64,000 bases of DNA from Rheinheimera sp. MM224 (GCF_947090785.1 NZ_OX352320.1:1922001-1986000); one strand, 5' to 3'; positions 1 to 9,144 are shown, counted from the stretch's first letter. The notes: generated by a model not told the origin, from the letters alone. A program made the numbers and translations.

Positions 1-376
1 TCAGATAAAAATCGACTTTAGTGATACTGCCGTCTGAGTCTGTGGCAGTCGCAGCGAAGCTGACTGCTGTACCAGCGCTAAAGCTGGCACTCGCAGCTGG
101 GCTGGTGATGCTTGCACTGGGTAATTGATTTTGGGTTGCGCCATCGCAGTTGCCGAGTAAAGTCCACTCCTGATAAGGATTTGAATACAAAGCCGGATCG
201 CGGTTTTGGTTCCACCAGTTGGCTTTGTAAGCCTTATTTTGTTGCTTGACCTGAGCGTTGGCGACATAGGTGCCGCCAGCATCCCAGGCGGCAAGCGGAG
301 CGCAGTCTATTGCCAGACTACTGAAACTGCTCAGGCTCAGCAGGCCGGACAGATATAGTTTTTGTACCTGTTGCAT
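1..376 (-). CDS. Secreted chitin-binding protein, N-terminal part (CBM5/12 plus Ig-like module), cut by window edge
   Basis: The frame opened by the ATG at 374-376, with AAGAGA upstream as ribosome-binding site, reads without a stop for 125 residues to the window edge. It begins with a short signal-like segment (about 20 residues, SGLLSLSSFSSLA). Next comes a CBM5/12-type chitin-binding module (about residues 25-75) with the aromatic signature AYKANWWNQN and a terminal EWTLLGNC. An Ig-like repeat follows (SPAASASFSAGTAVSF, then TATDSDGSITKVDFYL) of the kind common in modular chitinases and LPMOs. The catalytic domain, if any, lies outside the window. It is 88 bases downstream of chiA on the same strand, so a role in chitin breakdown is likely. 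The binding module is seen; the enzyme class is unknown. Confidence 0.85.
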   Translation of the reverse strand, partial: MQQVQKLYLSGLLSLSSFSSLAIDCAPLAAWDAGGTYVANAQVKQQNKAYKANWWNQNRDPALYSNPYQEWTLLGNCDGATQNQLPSASITSPAASASFSAGTAVSFAATATDSDGSITKVDFYL

Positions 377-412
377 AATGATTCTCTTATTTTTGGTCCT
401 GAAGAATGCAGT

Positions 413-458
413 GAAAAGCAGCGGTTCCTGACTTTAAAAGGGCAGGGCCGCTGCTCAC
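413..458 (-). terminator. Rho-independent terminator of chiA
   Basis: The inverted repeat AGCAGCGG (417-424) and CCGCTGCT (448-455) is followed on the minus strand by TTTT. It lies just after the chiA stop codon, and read-through would enter the CBM5/12 gene. Confidence 0.7.
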
Positions 459-464
459 AGACAG

Positions 465-2267
465 TTATTGCGCCGGATGGCCCAAACCTTCATGCATGGC
501 ATTGAGGATATGGCCGTTGTCCGCATCCAGTTCCCAGGCGAAAATGCCACCTAAGTTGTACTGCAGCACATAGTTGCCTTTGGCCTGCACAGAGCGTTTG
601 GTATCGAAGCTGATTAAGGTGCCTATTGCTGAATTCCAGACATAGCTGGCTTTGGCTGTGTCATCCCATAACAAGCTGTAGCCATTGGTTCCTGTACCAT
701 TGACACCACCCATATAGTTGGTTTCTATTTTTTTGTAATCTTCAATACCCGCTTCCCAACTGCCGTTGATGCCAGCACCACCAGTGCCGGTGAAAGGGTT
801 GTTGTTAGTTACATTGCTGACATTTTTCCAGCCTCTGCCATACATAGCTGCGCCTATACTGATTTTGCCTGCTGGCACCTGACGGGCCAGTAAGTGCTGC
901 ACTGCTTCATGGGCGCTAAAGCCGGACAAGGGTGAGTTTGGATTTGGGTATAAAGTAGCCTGATGGCCTAAGGTACTGTTAAAAGCGCCGTAGTAGTCGT
1001 ACGTCATCAGGTTGATATAGTCCATGTAAGGATGAGCGGCTTCCCAGTCGACCAGTTGCAGCTTTTGTACTCCACCACTCATGGCTGCTGTCAGCTGGTA
1101 AGTCCGGCCTGTTTCCACACTTAATGCATCCATTGCCAGGCGTAAGTCACGCATCAAGAGCGCAAAACCTGCACCATCCTGAGCTGAACCAAGCGTAGGG
1201 TGAGCACCACCACCGCCAGGGAATTCCCAGTCGATATCAACACCATCAAAGAAGTCGTAGGTTTTGATCATGTTCACAATGGATGCAACAAAAGTAGCGC
1301 GGGCCTGGGCATTGACCCCTATGGTGTAAAGCGGATCAGACAAGGTCCAGCCGCCTACTGAAGGCAATATTTTCAGGTTTGGATGCGTTTTTTTCAGCCG
1401 GTACAGTTCGGCAAAAATACCCCGCACTGGCTGATCCCAGGTATCGCCCGGATAGGATTTTTCCAAAGCGGCAAATTTGTCATGCACTACCACTGTGTAG
1501 TCAGGTTTGCCTGCACATTGCGCCATTAATGCGCTGTAGCCCTGCGGATTGGCATCATTGAGCGAACTGTTTGGGCCACAGACCGGAATAAAACCATAAA
1601 ACAGGTGGGTCAGGTTTTTCGCTGGTATATCAGCTACATGATAGTTGCGGCCATAAATACCCCATTCGACAAAATAACCACCGACCATTTTCCCTGTGCT
1701 GTTGGTATGGGCAACGTTGTTTTGTTTCAGGGGGTGAGGGTAGTTACTGGCATTGATATCTGTCCAGGGATCAAAACCATCGTCACCCCCTCCGGTATCA
1801 CCACCGCCTGTGTCGCCACCTCCGGCGCCTGTCACTGTGATCACTCGTTTATCGCTGGCGGTACAGGTTTTTTCGGCACCTTGTTGATTACAGAGTTGCA
1901 CGACAAATTCATAACTGCCCGCGCTGGTGACCACTGAACTTGTACTGCCACTTTGTGCATTCTGGCCATTTGGTGTGAGGCTGGAGCTGTAAACCACAGC
2001 TCCATTGCGGGTTAGGCTCCACTCGTTGCCGTTGGTACCCCACCACATATCCCATTGCAATGGGATGCTAAACTGGCCATTGACCAGACTGACATTGCTT
2101 TCCTGCCATGCAATCTGAGGCTTGCCAGGTGCTGCCGGGGCAGCACTTAGATGCATAGAGCATAACAGGCTGGTCAGAGCCACTACAAAAGCAGGATGGC
2201 GTAATTTGGTTTGCAAAGCGCTGCGGCGCGATGGTCGTTCGGCCTGAGTAATGAATGTTGTTAACAT
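465..2267 (-). CDS. chiA: Secreted GH18 chitinase A (Serratia ChiA type)
   Basis: Endo/exo-acting glycoside hydrolase family 18 enzyme that cleaves beta-1,4-GlcNAc bonds in chitin; exported. The chosen ATG at 2265-2267 has GGAG about 7 bases upstream; a start 18 codons earlier lacks a site. Residues 1-45 form a long signal peptide. About 48-147 is the ChiA N-terminal FnIII-like domain (begins APGKPQIAWQ), and 148-164 is a Gly/Asp-rich linker. The TIM barrel carries SVGGWTLSDP and the catalytic motif DGVDIDWEFPGG with the proton-donor Glu near residue 348. The end (SVQAKGNYVL, IFAWELDADNGHILN) closely follows Serratia ChiA as I remember it. At 600 residues it is near family length. Two NagR-like palindromes lie upstream. 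Confidence 0.96.
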   Translation of the reverse strand: MLTTFITQAERPSRRSALQTKLRHPAFVVALTSLLCSMHLSAAPAAPGKPQIAWQESNVSLVNGQFSIPLQWDMWWGTNGNEWSLTRNGAVVYSSSLTPNGQNAQSGSTSSVVTSAGSYEFVVQLCNQQGAEKTCTASDKRVITVTGAGGGDTGGGDTGGGDDGFDPWTDINASNYPHPLKQNNVAHTNSTGKMVGGYFVEWGIYGRNYHVADIPAKNLTHLFYGFIPVCGPNSSLNDANPQGYSALMAQCAGKPDYTVVVHDKFAALEKSYPGDTWDQPVRGIFAELYRLKKTHPNLKILPSVGGWTLSDPLYTIGVNAQARATFVASIVNMIKTYDFFDGVDIDWEFPGGGGAHPTLGSAQDGAGFALLMRDLRLAMDALSVETGRTYQLTAAMSGGVQKLQLVDWEAAHPYMDYINLMTYDYYGAFNSTLGHQATLYPNPNSPLSGFSAHEAVQHLLARQVPAGKISIGAAMYGRGWKNVSNVTNNNPFTGTGGAGINGSWEAGIEDYKKIETNYMGGVNGTGTNGYSLLWDDTAKASYVWNSAIGTLISFDTKRSVQAKGNYVLQYNLGGIFAWELDADNGHILNAMHEGLGHPAQ

Positions 2268-2377
2268 GAAATCTCCGGTTCTGTGTTGTAAGCAATACCC
2301 TGTTGTTTTGCTAAAAAACACCGACTACGGACCATCCTGCTCCCAGTGCGTTATCAGCGCCTATAACAGTTGATTTA

Positions 2378-2395
2378 AATGACATCGCTGTCAAT
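2378..2395. promoter_or_regulatory. NagR-like operator, chiA-proximal
   Basis: AATGACATCGCTGTCAAT matches 16 of 18 positions of the LacI-family NagR box that I recall for GlcNAc/chitin genes (AATGACARCGYTGTCATT). It lies 111 bases upstream of the chiA start. Its right half read on the minus strand gives TTGACA, a possible -35 hexamer, which suits repression. The regulator gene is not in this window. Confidence 0.65.
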
Positions 2396-2497
2396 TTTTG
2401 ATCTTTACAAAATAATGATATATTTATGATGGTTTTATTAAGTTATTAATAATCAAATGTTTGATGTTGTTTTTGGATTTCAAAAAAAGATGAATTT

Positions 2498-2516
2498 TAT
2501 GACAGCGCTGGTCATT
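2498..2516. promoter_or_regulatory. Second NagR-like palindrome, one base wider
   Basis: TATGACAGCGCTGGTCATT has the same half-sites as the neighbouring box, with one extra G in the centre-right. It lies 120 bases from the first site. It may be a weak or looping site, or may serve the rightward lipoprotein gene. Confidence 0.45.
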
Positions 2517-2756
2517 TTTGTGCCTTTGTAAGGTATTTTAACCTAAGGCTAAGCTTCAAATAGATGAAGGTGTTGTAGATTTTGAGGCCATCAGCAGCTT
2601 TGAACCTAAGTAAAAACATCAGTTTTTAGCCTACAGACCAAGCCCGAACTGAAGTATGATCACCACAGTGTTAATCCACTGCTCGCCTGTAAAAGTAGTG
2701 CGGGTAGCAGAACAACTATAAAAATATCAAATGAACCAACTCAAAGAGGACTGCGG

Positions 2757-4457
2757 ATGAACTACAACAAAATAATGCTGGCATTAAGCCTTGGTGGCGC
2801 TTTGGCTTTAACTGCCTGTAAACCTGCGCCAGAGCAGAAGACAGAACAACAGACTGCAACTGCAGAGCAAGCAGCACCGACTGCTGCATCAGCAACTGCA
2901 CTAGTGCCAGGCTTTGAAAAACGCCTGGATATCTACCGCACAGTAGATTTAACCGCAGATTTATCCGCTGTATCTGCACAGCATAAACAAATGTTGGCCA
3001 AGCTGATTGAAGCTGCAGAAATCATGGATCAGTTATTCTGGAAACAGGCCTTTTCAGAGGATAAACAAAGCTTTTTAGGCAAAATAACGGATGCTAAAAC
3101 CAAAGCTTTTGCCGATGTGAACTATGGCCCCTGGGACAGATTGCAAGGCGATGATGTGTTTTTAACAGGGTATGCAGCCAAGCCTCTGGGCGCTCAGTTT
3201 TATCCAACTGACATGACCAAAGAAGAGTTTGAAAAAACTGACTTTGCCGATAAAAACGGTCTTTATTCGGTGGTGCAGCGCGACAAAGACGGCAAGTTAG
3301 TGGCCGTGCCTTATTCACAAGTCTATAAAACTGAACTGACAGCGGCAGCAGAATTATTAAAACAAGCTGCGGCCTTATCGGAAGATAAAGACTTTGCTAA
3401 CTACCTGACGATGCGCGCTGAAGCCTTTTTAAACGACAACTATCAGCCGTCTGATTTTGCCTGGATGGCAATGAAAACCAACCCTATTGACTTGGTGATT
3501 GGTCCTATCGAAACCTATGAAGATCAATTATTTGGTTACCGCGCTGCTTTTGAAGCTTATGTACTGGTGAAAGATTTAGCCTGGAGTGAGCGGTTGGCTA
3601 AATACGCTGCCACTTTGCCTGCGCTGCAAAAAGGCCTGCCAGTGCCAGAGCAATACAAAACTGAAAGCCCGGGTTCTGATGCGGACTTAAACGCTTATGA
3701 TGTGATTTATTACGCTGGTCATTCCAACTCTGGCGGCAAAACTATAGCCATTAACCTGCCAAACGACGAGCAGGTACAGCTGGAAAAAGGCACCCGCCGT
3801 TTGCAGTTAAAAAATGCGATGCAGGCCAAGTTTGAACATATTATGTCGCCTATTGCGGACTTACTGATCGCGCCTTCGCAGCGCCAACATGTAACTTTTG
3901 ATGCCTTTTTTAACAACGTGATGTTCCATGAAGTGGCGCATGGTTTAGGTATTAAAAACACCATCAATAACAAAGGCACAGTGCGTCAGAGCTTAAAAGA
4001 GCTGTCGGGTGGACTGGAAGAGGGCAAAGCCGATATTTTAGGTTTGTATATGATTTCTCAGTTGTCGGAGCAGGGCTTATTACCTGATGCCAAAATGGAA
4101 GATTTTTATACCACCTTTATGGCCGGTATTTTCCGCTCAGTACGTTTTGGTGCGTCCAGCGCGCACGGCAAAGCCAATATGGTTTGTTTTAACTATTTTG
4201 CCGAGCAGGGCGCTTTTGTCCGTAATGACGACGGCACCTATCAGGTGGATTACGTCAAAATGAAACAAGCTATGACCTCGTTATCGCAACTGATACTTAC
4301 CTTGCAAGGGGATGGTAACTACGAAGGTGTGGCGTCATTGATGGCGGATAAAGGCGTGATCAAAGCTCAGCTGGCTGATGATTTAGCCCGTTTAACCAGT
4401 GCTAATATCCCAGTGGATATTATCTTTAATCAGGGTAAAGGCGTGTTGGGGCTTTAA
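2757..4457 (+). CDS. M49-like (dipeptidyl-peptidase III family) zinc metallopeptidase lipoprotein
   Basis: 566 residues with a lipobox (LTAC, Cys21), then a Glu/Gln/Ala-rich tether to about residue 47; predicted to be membrane-anchored facing the periplasm. The catalytic half has FHEVAHG (His391, Glu392, His395) and, about 26 residues on, LEEGKADILGLY (Glu421/422, Asp426). These look like the zinc ligands and EExxAD motif of M49 peptidases. NPIDLVIGPIETYEDQLFGY also resembles the M49 core. Classical DPP III has HExxGH, so HEVAH is a shorter variant. The ATG at 2757 has AGAGGA upstream. It is divergent from chiA, but a link to chitin use is not shown. Substrate unknown. Confidence 0.8.
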   Translation: MNYNKIMLALSLGGALALTACKPAPEQKTEQQTATAEQAAPTAASATALVPGFEKRLDIYRTVDLTADLSAVSAQHKQMLAKLIEAAEIMDQLFWKQAFSEDKQSFLGKITDAKTKAFADVNYGPWDRLQGDDVFLTGYAAKPLGAQFYPTDMTKEEFEKTDFADKNGLYSVVQRDKDGKLVAVPYSQVYKTELTAAAELLKQAAALSEDKDFANYLTMRAEAFLNDNYQPSDFAWMAMKTNPIDLVIGPIETYEDQLFGYRAAFEAYVLVKDLAWSERLAKYAATLPALQKGLPVPEQYKTESPGSDADLNAYDVIYYAGHSNSGGKTIAINLPNDEQVQLEKGTRRLQLKNAMQAKFEHIMSPIADLLIAPSQRQHVTFDAFFNNVMFHEVAHGLGIKNTINNKGTVRQSLKELSGGLEEGKADILGLYMISQLSEQGLLPDAKMEDFYTTFMAGIFRSVRFGASSAHGKANMVCFNYFAEQGAFVRNDDGTYQVDYVKMKQAMTSLSQLILTLQGDGNYEGVASLMADKGVIKAQLADDLARLTSANIPVDIIFNQGKGVLGL

Positions 4458-4465
4458 ATTCAAGT

Positions 4466-4499
4466 GATAAAAAAGGATGGCATTGCCATCCTTTTTATC
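4466..4499. terminator. Bidirectional terminator between convergent genes
   Basis: AAAAAGGATGGCA and TGCCATCCTTTTT form a 13-bp stem with A and T tracts on both sides. It serves the rightward lipoprotein gene and the leftward mks operon. Confidence 0.85.
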
Positions 4500-4514
4500 A
4501 TCACTGGTAATCAA

Positions 4515-7358
4515 TCAAGCTGGTTCAGCTTCTGTAACCTGCTGTTCTACATCACCAGCCACCGGGATTTTTTCACATAAAATCCAGTCTTTTTCATCGA
4601 CCCAGTTTTGTGCACCTCCAGCTACAGTGCGGATTGGCACTATATAACGGCACGAGGTCTGAGGTTTAACCGAAGCAAAGATGGGCACAAAACCAAAGTT
4701 CAACGCTGTTTCGATCAGAGCCTGTTGGTTATGCGGGTCAATATCGGCCGCTTCATCGATATAAATTGGAATACGGTATTTACCGCGTTCACGCTCGGAC
4801 AATAACTGGCGGATAAATAACATACCGCACAATAACTTAATGGTAATACGGGTACCGTTGGAGCCAGCTGAGTCAATTTTGTCGAAGAACTCTATTTCAC
4901 CGGCACGGTTGACCACTTTAAAGCGGATATCAAACAAGTCAGATAAAGTTAAACCACCTTTTTCGCTGGCAGCCTGAATTAAATAGTCTTTCGCCGCCTG
5001 CACTTCACGCTCATTGCTGCTGGCGTTGGGGGCCAGTAAATCCAGCGTGTCGCCTTGCTGATAAGATTCTGATGTCGTCAGAATGGTATCGATATGGCCA
5101 ACCAATAAAGCGCGGTCGACAATTTCAATTTTAAAATCCTGCAGGTTGGAGATCTGATGACGCCAGATACCGCGGTTAAAACTATTCAGCTCACGGTGCA
5201 GACGGTTTAAGTCATCGCGTAAGCCTTTGAGCGTGGAGGCTACTTCAGTCAAAGCAACACGGGCACGACGTTCAATGGCTTCACGTTCTTTGTCGAGGTG
5301 ATGGAAGGCGCTGATTAGTTTCTGGAACTTCAGCTCTTCATCCGATTCGACTTCAAACTTGGTAATACCGGCGTTAAAAATAAACAGGTAGGTGTTTTTG
5401 ATATTGACGTCGATAAGTTTGAGCTCATTACACTGCTTATTAAAGTCGCGTAATACGTCAGCTAAGTTGTCAAAATCTAAGGTCACTTCAATAGGATAAG
5501 GTGTCACTTTGCCTGAGTAAAAATCGAGCTGAAAGTCGATACGCTCTTTTTTCTCCTGCTCAATACGTTCAGCCTGACGCTTAATCTGTTCCTGCTTATT
5601 AGAAACTAAGTTGCGGCGATCAGACAGGGTAGAGGCCTTGTGCTGCACTTCAGCCAACTGCTCCTGCAGCTTGTCTTCTTCAATCTCAAGCTCTGATTGC
5701 AACGCCTGTTGCTCGTCACTGAATTCCAGCATTTGCTGGTAGCGGCCAAACTTTTTAATGTCTTCTTCGGCTTGTAACAGATCCTGATACAAGCGGTCTT
5801 TTTCGCGGGTTTTACCGGCTAAATCACCAGCGACTGCCAATTGTTGCTCAAGCGTATGTAAAGTTTGCTGCAGCGCATCAATCTGCTCTTTTAGCTGGAT
5901 TTTGTTCTCTAAACTGTTTTGCTCTACCGGCTGCAAATGATGCAGGTCAATGACTACACCAGGTAGATGCAATTTGCCTTGTTTAAAGCAATCAGCAATT
6001 TTCTCCAACTGCTCTGAAAACAGTGCATCGTCCAGAATTTCAATATCACCGCCACCAGTCGTAGAAAGCGACAACAAATCCGGATTCAGAATGCGGGTGA
6101 TTTGCTGTACTTCCGGCAGGCTTAAATCTTCGCGCAGACGGGAGTACAGGTTAAATTCGAGGTTTTTCAGCTGCAGTTTTAAGCTTTGCAGTTGTTTGGC
6201 ACTTTGGCTTTTCTGATGCGCCAAAGTGGTGGCATTGACCTGGCTTGCACCTTGTAAGCTATGGCTTAACTGCTCATAGGCTGCTCGGATATTGCTTAAG
6301 TTGGTTTGTAAGGTCGCTTCGTTACTTAAGCTGAATTTTTGTGACAGACCATCAAATTCGCCAAACCATTGCTGTAACTGCTGTTGACGGCCCGACAATT
6401 CTTTAATTTGGCCAACATACAAACGTTGACGTTCTTCCAACTGACTTTTTTCAGCCAATAAGCCGGTGAGCTGCTCGTTCAGAAGCTCCTGCTGATCGTC
6501 AAAATAGCTATGAAATTCAGTTAAAGCTACATCCAGCTTAGGGGCATAAGTCGCTAAACGGCCTTTGAGCACAGAGCGGTTTTCCAGCAGGCTTTCCAGG
6601 GCTGTGACTGCTTCCTGTTGGTTTTCCAACGCTTTAAGTTCACGCCTGTCTTTATTGACCTTTTCAAAGGCATTGTGCCAGACCTGATAAAAATCGACCT
6701 TAGGGTCGCCTAAATGCCGCGCAAATACAGGCAATAACAAACGTTTGACATCCTGAGCAGTCAGGCGGTGCAGGTTCAGAATACGACGGAAAATATCTTT
6801 GTAGACTGGTGCATCAGAAACGTTTGCCAACGGGATCATCCGAAGATTAATGCGGCTGTCAAAAGGCGTTGCACCACCTGTCAGCATGGCATTGAGTTCA
6901 GACTGTTTTAATTCGATAGGATCAAAACCTAAACTGCGTAAATGATGGTCCAGCTTGTTGTAACGCACATAACTTTTGCCATCTAAATAATGATTTAAAT
7001 CCAGTTTGCCTTTATAGCAAAAATACTGAAACGCATAACCTGCAATTTTACCGCGGCCTGCTACACCAATGACGACAGGGCCGTCGGGCAAATTAGCTTC
7101 CAGCAGTATGTAGCTTTGGTCTGTGCCGAAGTAAAATTTACGGGTTTCGTCTAAGTCGTGACCATCCCACTCGGTTAAACGCAAATCGTTAATCAGCGGG
7201 AACTGCAGGGCGTTGATCACCGAACTTTTACCCGTATTATTGGGTGCGCAAATAGATGAAGAATCATCCAGCGGGATCACACACTTGGCGTAGCCTGCTG
7301 TGTTCAGTAGTGCCAGTTTAGTTAAGCCATATAGTTCTTGTTTTTGTTGCTCAGACAT
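4515..7358 (-). CDS. mksB: MksB, SMC-like ATPase of the MksBEF condensin
   Basis: 947-residue SMC-type ATPase thought to fold or loop DNA with MksE and MksF. The N-terminal P-loop is APNNTGKSS (Lys44); the first position is Ala rather than the usual Gly. A central coiled-coil region (about 220-330 and 470-750, many Gln/Leu/Glu heptads) separates it from the C-terminal head. That head has AGSNGTRITIKLL as a C-loop-like segment and Walker B IPIYIDEAADID (Asp868, Glu869). The length fits Pseudomonas-type MksB and is much shorter than MukB. The start overlaps mksE by 8 bases, implying translational coupling. No mksG/jetD TOPRIM nuclease gene is adjacent, unlike Wadjet loci. Confidence 0.85.
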   Translation of the reverse strand: MSEQQKQELYGLTKLALLNTAGYAKCVIPLDDSSSICAPNNTGKSSVINALQFPLINDLRLTEWDGHDLDETRKFYFGTDQSYILLEANLPDGPVVIGVAGRGKIAGYAFQYFCYKGKLDLNHYLDGKSYVRYNKLDHHLRSLGFDPIELKQSELNAMLTGGATPFDSRINLRMIPLANVSDAPVYKDIFRRILNLHRLTAQDVKRLLLPVFARHLGDPKVDFYQVWHNAFEKVNKDRRELKALENQQEAVTALESLLENRSVLKGRLATYAPKLDVALTEFHSYFDDQQELLNEQLTGLLAEKSQLEERQRLYVGQIKELSGRQQQLQQWFGEFDGLSQKFSLSNEATLQTNLSNIRAAYEQLSHSLQGASQVNATTLAHQKSQSAKQLQSLKLQLKNLEFNLYSRLREDLSLPEVQQITRILNPDLLSLSTTGGGDIEILDDALFSEQLEKIADCFKQGKLHLPGVVIDLHHLQPVEQNSLENKIQLKEQIDALQQTLHTLEQQLAVAGDLAGKTREKDRLYQDLLQAEEDIKKFGRYQQMLEFSDEQQALQSELEIEEDKLQEQLAEVQHKASTLSDRRNLVSNKQEQIKRQAERIEQEKKERIDFQLDFYSGKVTPYPIEVTLDFDNLADVLRDFNKQCNELKLIDVNIKNTYLFIFNAGITKFEVESDEELKFQKLISAFHHLDKEREAIERRARVALTEVASTLKGLRDDLNRLHRELNSFNRGIWRHQISNLQDFKIEIVDRALLVGHIDTILTTSESYQQGDTLDLLAPNASSNEREVQAAKDYLIQAASEKGGLTLSDLFDIRFKVVNRAGEIEFFDKIDSAGSNGTRITIKLLCGMLFIRQLLSERERGKYRIPIYIDEAADIDPHNQQALIETALNFGFVPIFASVKPQTSCRYIVPIRTVAGGAQNWVDEKDWILCEKIPVAGDVEQQVTEAEPA

Positions 7359-7899
7359 CAGCTTTCTCCTCTGTCACAGCGCTGTGATCCACATCCATCA
7401 GCGCGTCTAAATAACGATACACAGGGGACAATAATTTGATCTGATCGCCGCTTGGCCGTGCCAGGCCATAACGTAATAAGCGGTTGGCAATTTCGCGTTT
7501 CATATCGGTGACTGAGAAAATTTCCAATTGTTCGAATAAGTGGTATTGCTGCTGCAGCAACTGGCCCCAGATTTCTGTAGTGATTTCATGTTCAAACAAA
7601 GCCCGCAGCGGGTCCTGGCCTTTATCGGCATAAAACTCAACCAAGGCAAATAAGGTCAAAGCAAAAAGCCGGGAAATTTTACCCATGCTGGCGGTGGCGT
7701 CATCTACTTCAAAATAAAAGAAACCACGGCTGTCGCGTTTTAAGCTATTGCCTAAAGCGCCAAACAAGGCGGTGTAGGAATCTTCCTGCTGATCCAGTTC
7801 CTGCCACAAGGCAAAATCCTGTTCGCTGATATGGTAACCGTTCGATAGCTTTTTGCTGATTTCAGCCAGTTGGGTCAGTTCATCTAAGTTTAATTGCAT
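7351..7899 (-). CDS. mksE: MksE-like condensin subunit
   Basis: 182 residues, small and acidic, with no signal peptide; position and size identify it as the winged-helix KITE-type partner of the MksF kleisin. Sequence features are modest (MKREIANRLLRYGLARPSGDQ near the C-terminus looks like a wing). It starts immediately after the mksF stop and overlaps mksB by 8 bases, so the three products are likely made in fixed ratio. The assignment rests mainly on context. Confidence 0.75.
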   Translation of the reverse strand: MQLNLDELTQLAEISKKLSNGYHISEQDFALWQELDQQEDSYTALFGALGNSLKRDSRGFFYFEVDDATASMGKISRLFALTLFALVEFYADKGQDPLRALFEHEITTEIWGQLLQQQYHLFEQLEIFSVTDMKREIANRLLRYGLARPSGDQIKLLSPVYRYLDALMDVDHSAVTEEKADV

Positions 7900-9144
7900 T
7901 TATAAAGTCCCGGCTTCGCTGCTTTGAAAAGGGTGTAAGGTCAGCTTATAGCCATTGAGTGTCAATTCTGTGTTGTGTTCACTGTGCTGCAGTGTCAGCT
8001 CATCCGAGCGTGACAACTCCTGATATAAAAACAGCAACTCATCTACTGGTAATTCAGGGTAACTGTCAGCCAGCCAACGGCTTAAATCCGGCAGCTTTTT
8101 CAGCGCTTTGGCTTTGTGTACTACATCTTTGAGTTCAGGCACCTGCATCAGCATGCTGTGATTGCTGAGTATTTCCTCAGGCAGCTGATAGGCATCGTGT
8201 TCGTACTGACAAAGTTCAGCCATATAACTGGTGATTTGATTAGCCGAGCCTAATGAGAAACGCTGACTATCAGAGCTGATGGCTGGTACTAAAGGTTCTA
8301 ACGTCAGATCTATGCCTTTTTTGCGCATCTGCCCTAATAAGAAACTGGCGTTACGGGACAGCAATGTATTACGGCGCAGCTCATCCCTAAGCGGCATCAG
8401 CAAGTCAGCACAGCGGCTTAAACTCTCACGGCCCACCTGATTCATTTCAATCAAACGGGTGCGCAGTTGGATAAGTGTCTCTTTTTCGGTGTTCAGTGTG
8501 CCCGTCACTTCAATGATTTGTAGTAAATCGCTGAGCATAGCCTCAACTGCAGAGACTGTGAGCTGGAAAGGGCCATTGATATCGACCAGCGCTAATACTG
8601 GGTCGATGTAGTCATCAAAAGCATCCATTACAGCTGCATAACGTCGAGCCAGGCTGAGTTTACCTTCGTCTGCTTTGGCGCGTTCAACTAAAGATAAAAT
8701 GGCACTTTCATTTTGACCAAAGTGTTTCAGTACTTCACGGATACGTTCGTCCATCACCCGGGAGAAGCGGCGCAGTTCACTGCTGTCACGACTTTGAGCT
8801 GCCTCTTGCATACGTTCGGATAAACGTTTCAGCTCCAGAATGCGGCTTTCAATATCGGTTGCGAGGCCTAATTGCTGTTCTTGCATCAGTTGCTGAGCAA
8901 ACTCCAGCACAGACCTGTTCAGCTCCAGTTGACTGGATTTAGCCAGCGGGATCAGAATTTCCAGTTGCAAGAAGCGTTGAGCTTCACGAAACACCTGTTC
9001 ACTGCTCATGCCATTGTTATGGCGCAGGATCAGATGCTGTACATCCTGAAAACTGAAGTTACCGCTGACACTTCGTTCAACCAACTGCTCAATGACAGTC
9101 CAGTGCTCATCTAAGCAACGGATAATTTTACGTGGCGCTATCAT
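7900..9144 (-). CDS. mksF: MksF-like kleisin subunit
   Basis: 414 residues, first gene of the mks operon. An N-terminal helix-turn-helix-like segment (about 1-90) is followed by long amphipathic helices (about 90-280) and a C-terminal globular end, the expected build of an MksF/JetA kleisin bridging the two MksB heads. AAAGGACAG precedes the ATG. It abuts mksE with no gap. Some annotation pipelines give such proteins unrelated names; here the neighbouring SMC protein makes the kleisin role the best reading. Confidence 0.75.
   Translation of the reverse strand: MIAPRKIIRCLDEHWTVIEQLVERSVSGNFSFQDVQHLILRHNNGMSSEQVFREAQRFLQLEILIPLAKSSQLELNRSVLEFAQQLMQEQQLGLATDIESRILELKRLSERMQEAAQSRDSSELRRFSRVMDERIREVLKHFGQNESAILSLVERAKADEGKLSLARRYAAVMDAFDDYIDPVLALVDINGPFQLTVSAVEAMLSDLLQIIEVTGTLNTEKETLIQLRTRLIEMNQVGRESLSRCADLLMPLRDELRRNTLLSRNASFLLGQMRKKGIDLTLEPLVPAISSDSQRFSLGSANQITSYMAELCQYEHDAYQLPEEILSNHSMLMQVPELKDVVHKAKALKKLPDLSRWLADSYPELPVDELLFLYQELSRSDELTLQHSEHNTELTLNGYKLTLHPFQSSEAGTL

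Larger units (their letters stand above)
2268..2756. other. Divergent intergenic region between chiA and the M49-like lipoprotein gene
   Basis: This 489-base AT-rich spacer has no convincing ORF. It holds two palindromes related to TGACA-N4-TGTCA (listed separately) and must contain the promoters of both flanking genes. A TTGACA hexamer on the minus strand falls inside the chiA-proximal palindrome, so a repressor bound there could block a -35 element. Confidence 0.6.

Noticed and set aside
1..294. Minus-strand ORF of 97 codons at the left edge
   Set aside because: It is out of frame with the CBM5/12-Ig gene, which has a recognisable domain and a ribosome-binding site; this ORF's peptide has no plausible domain.
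1605..1937. Plus-strand ORF inside chiA
   Set aside because: Antisense shadow of a well-conserved chitinase; no ribosome-binding site.
4515..9144. Full Wadjet (JetABCD) plasmid-defence system
   Set aside because: No TOPRIM nuclease gene (jetD/mksG) lies on either side.
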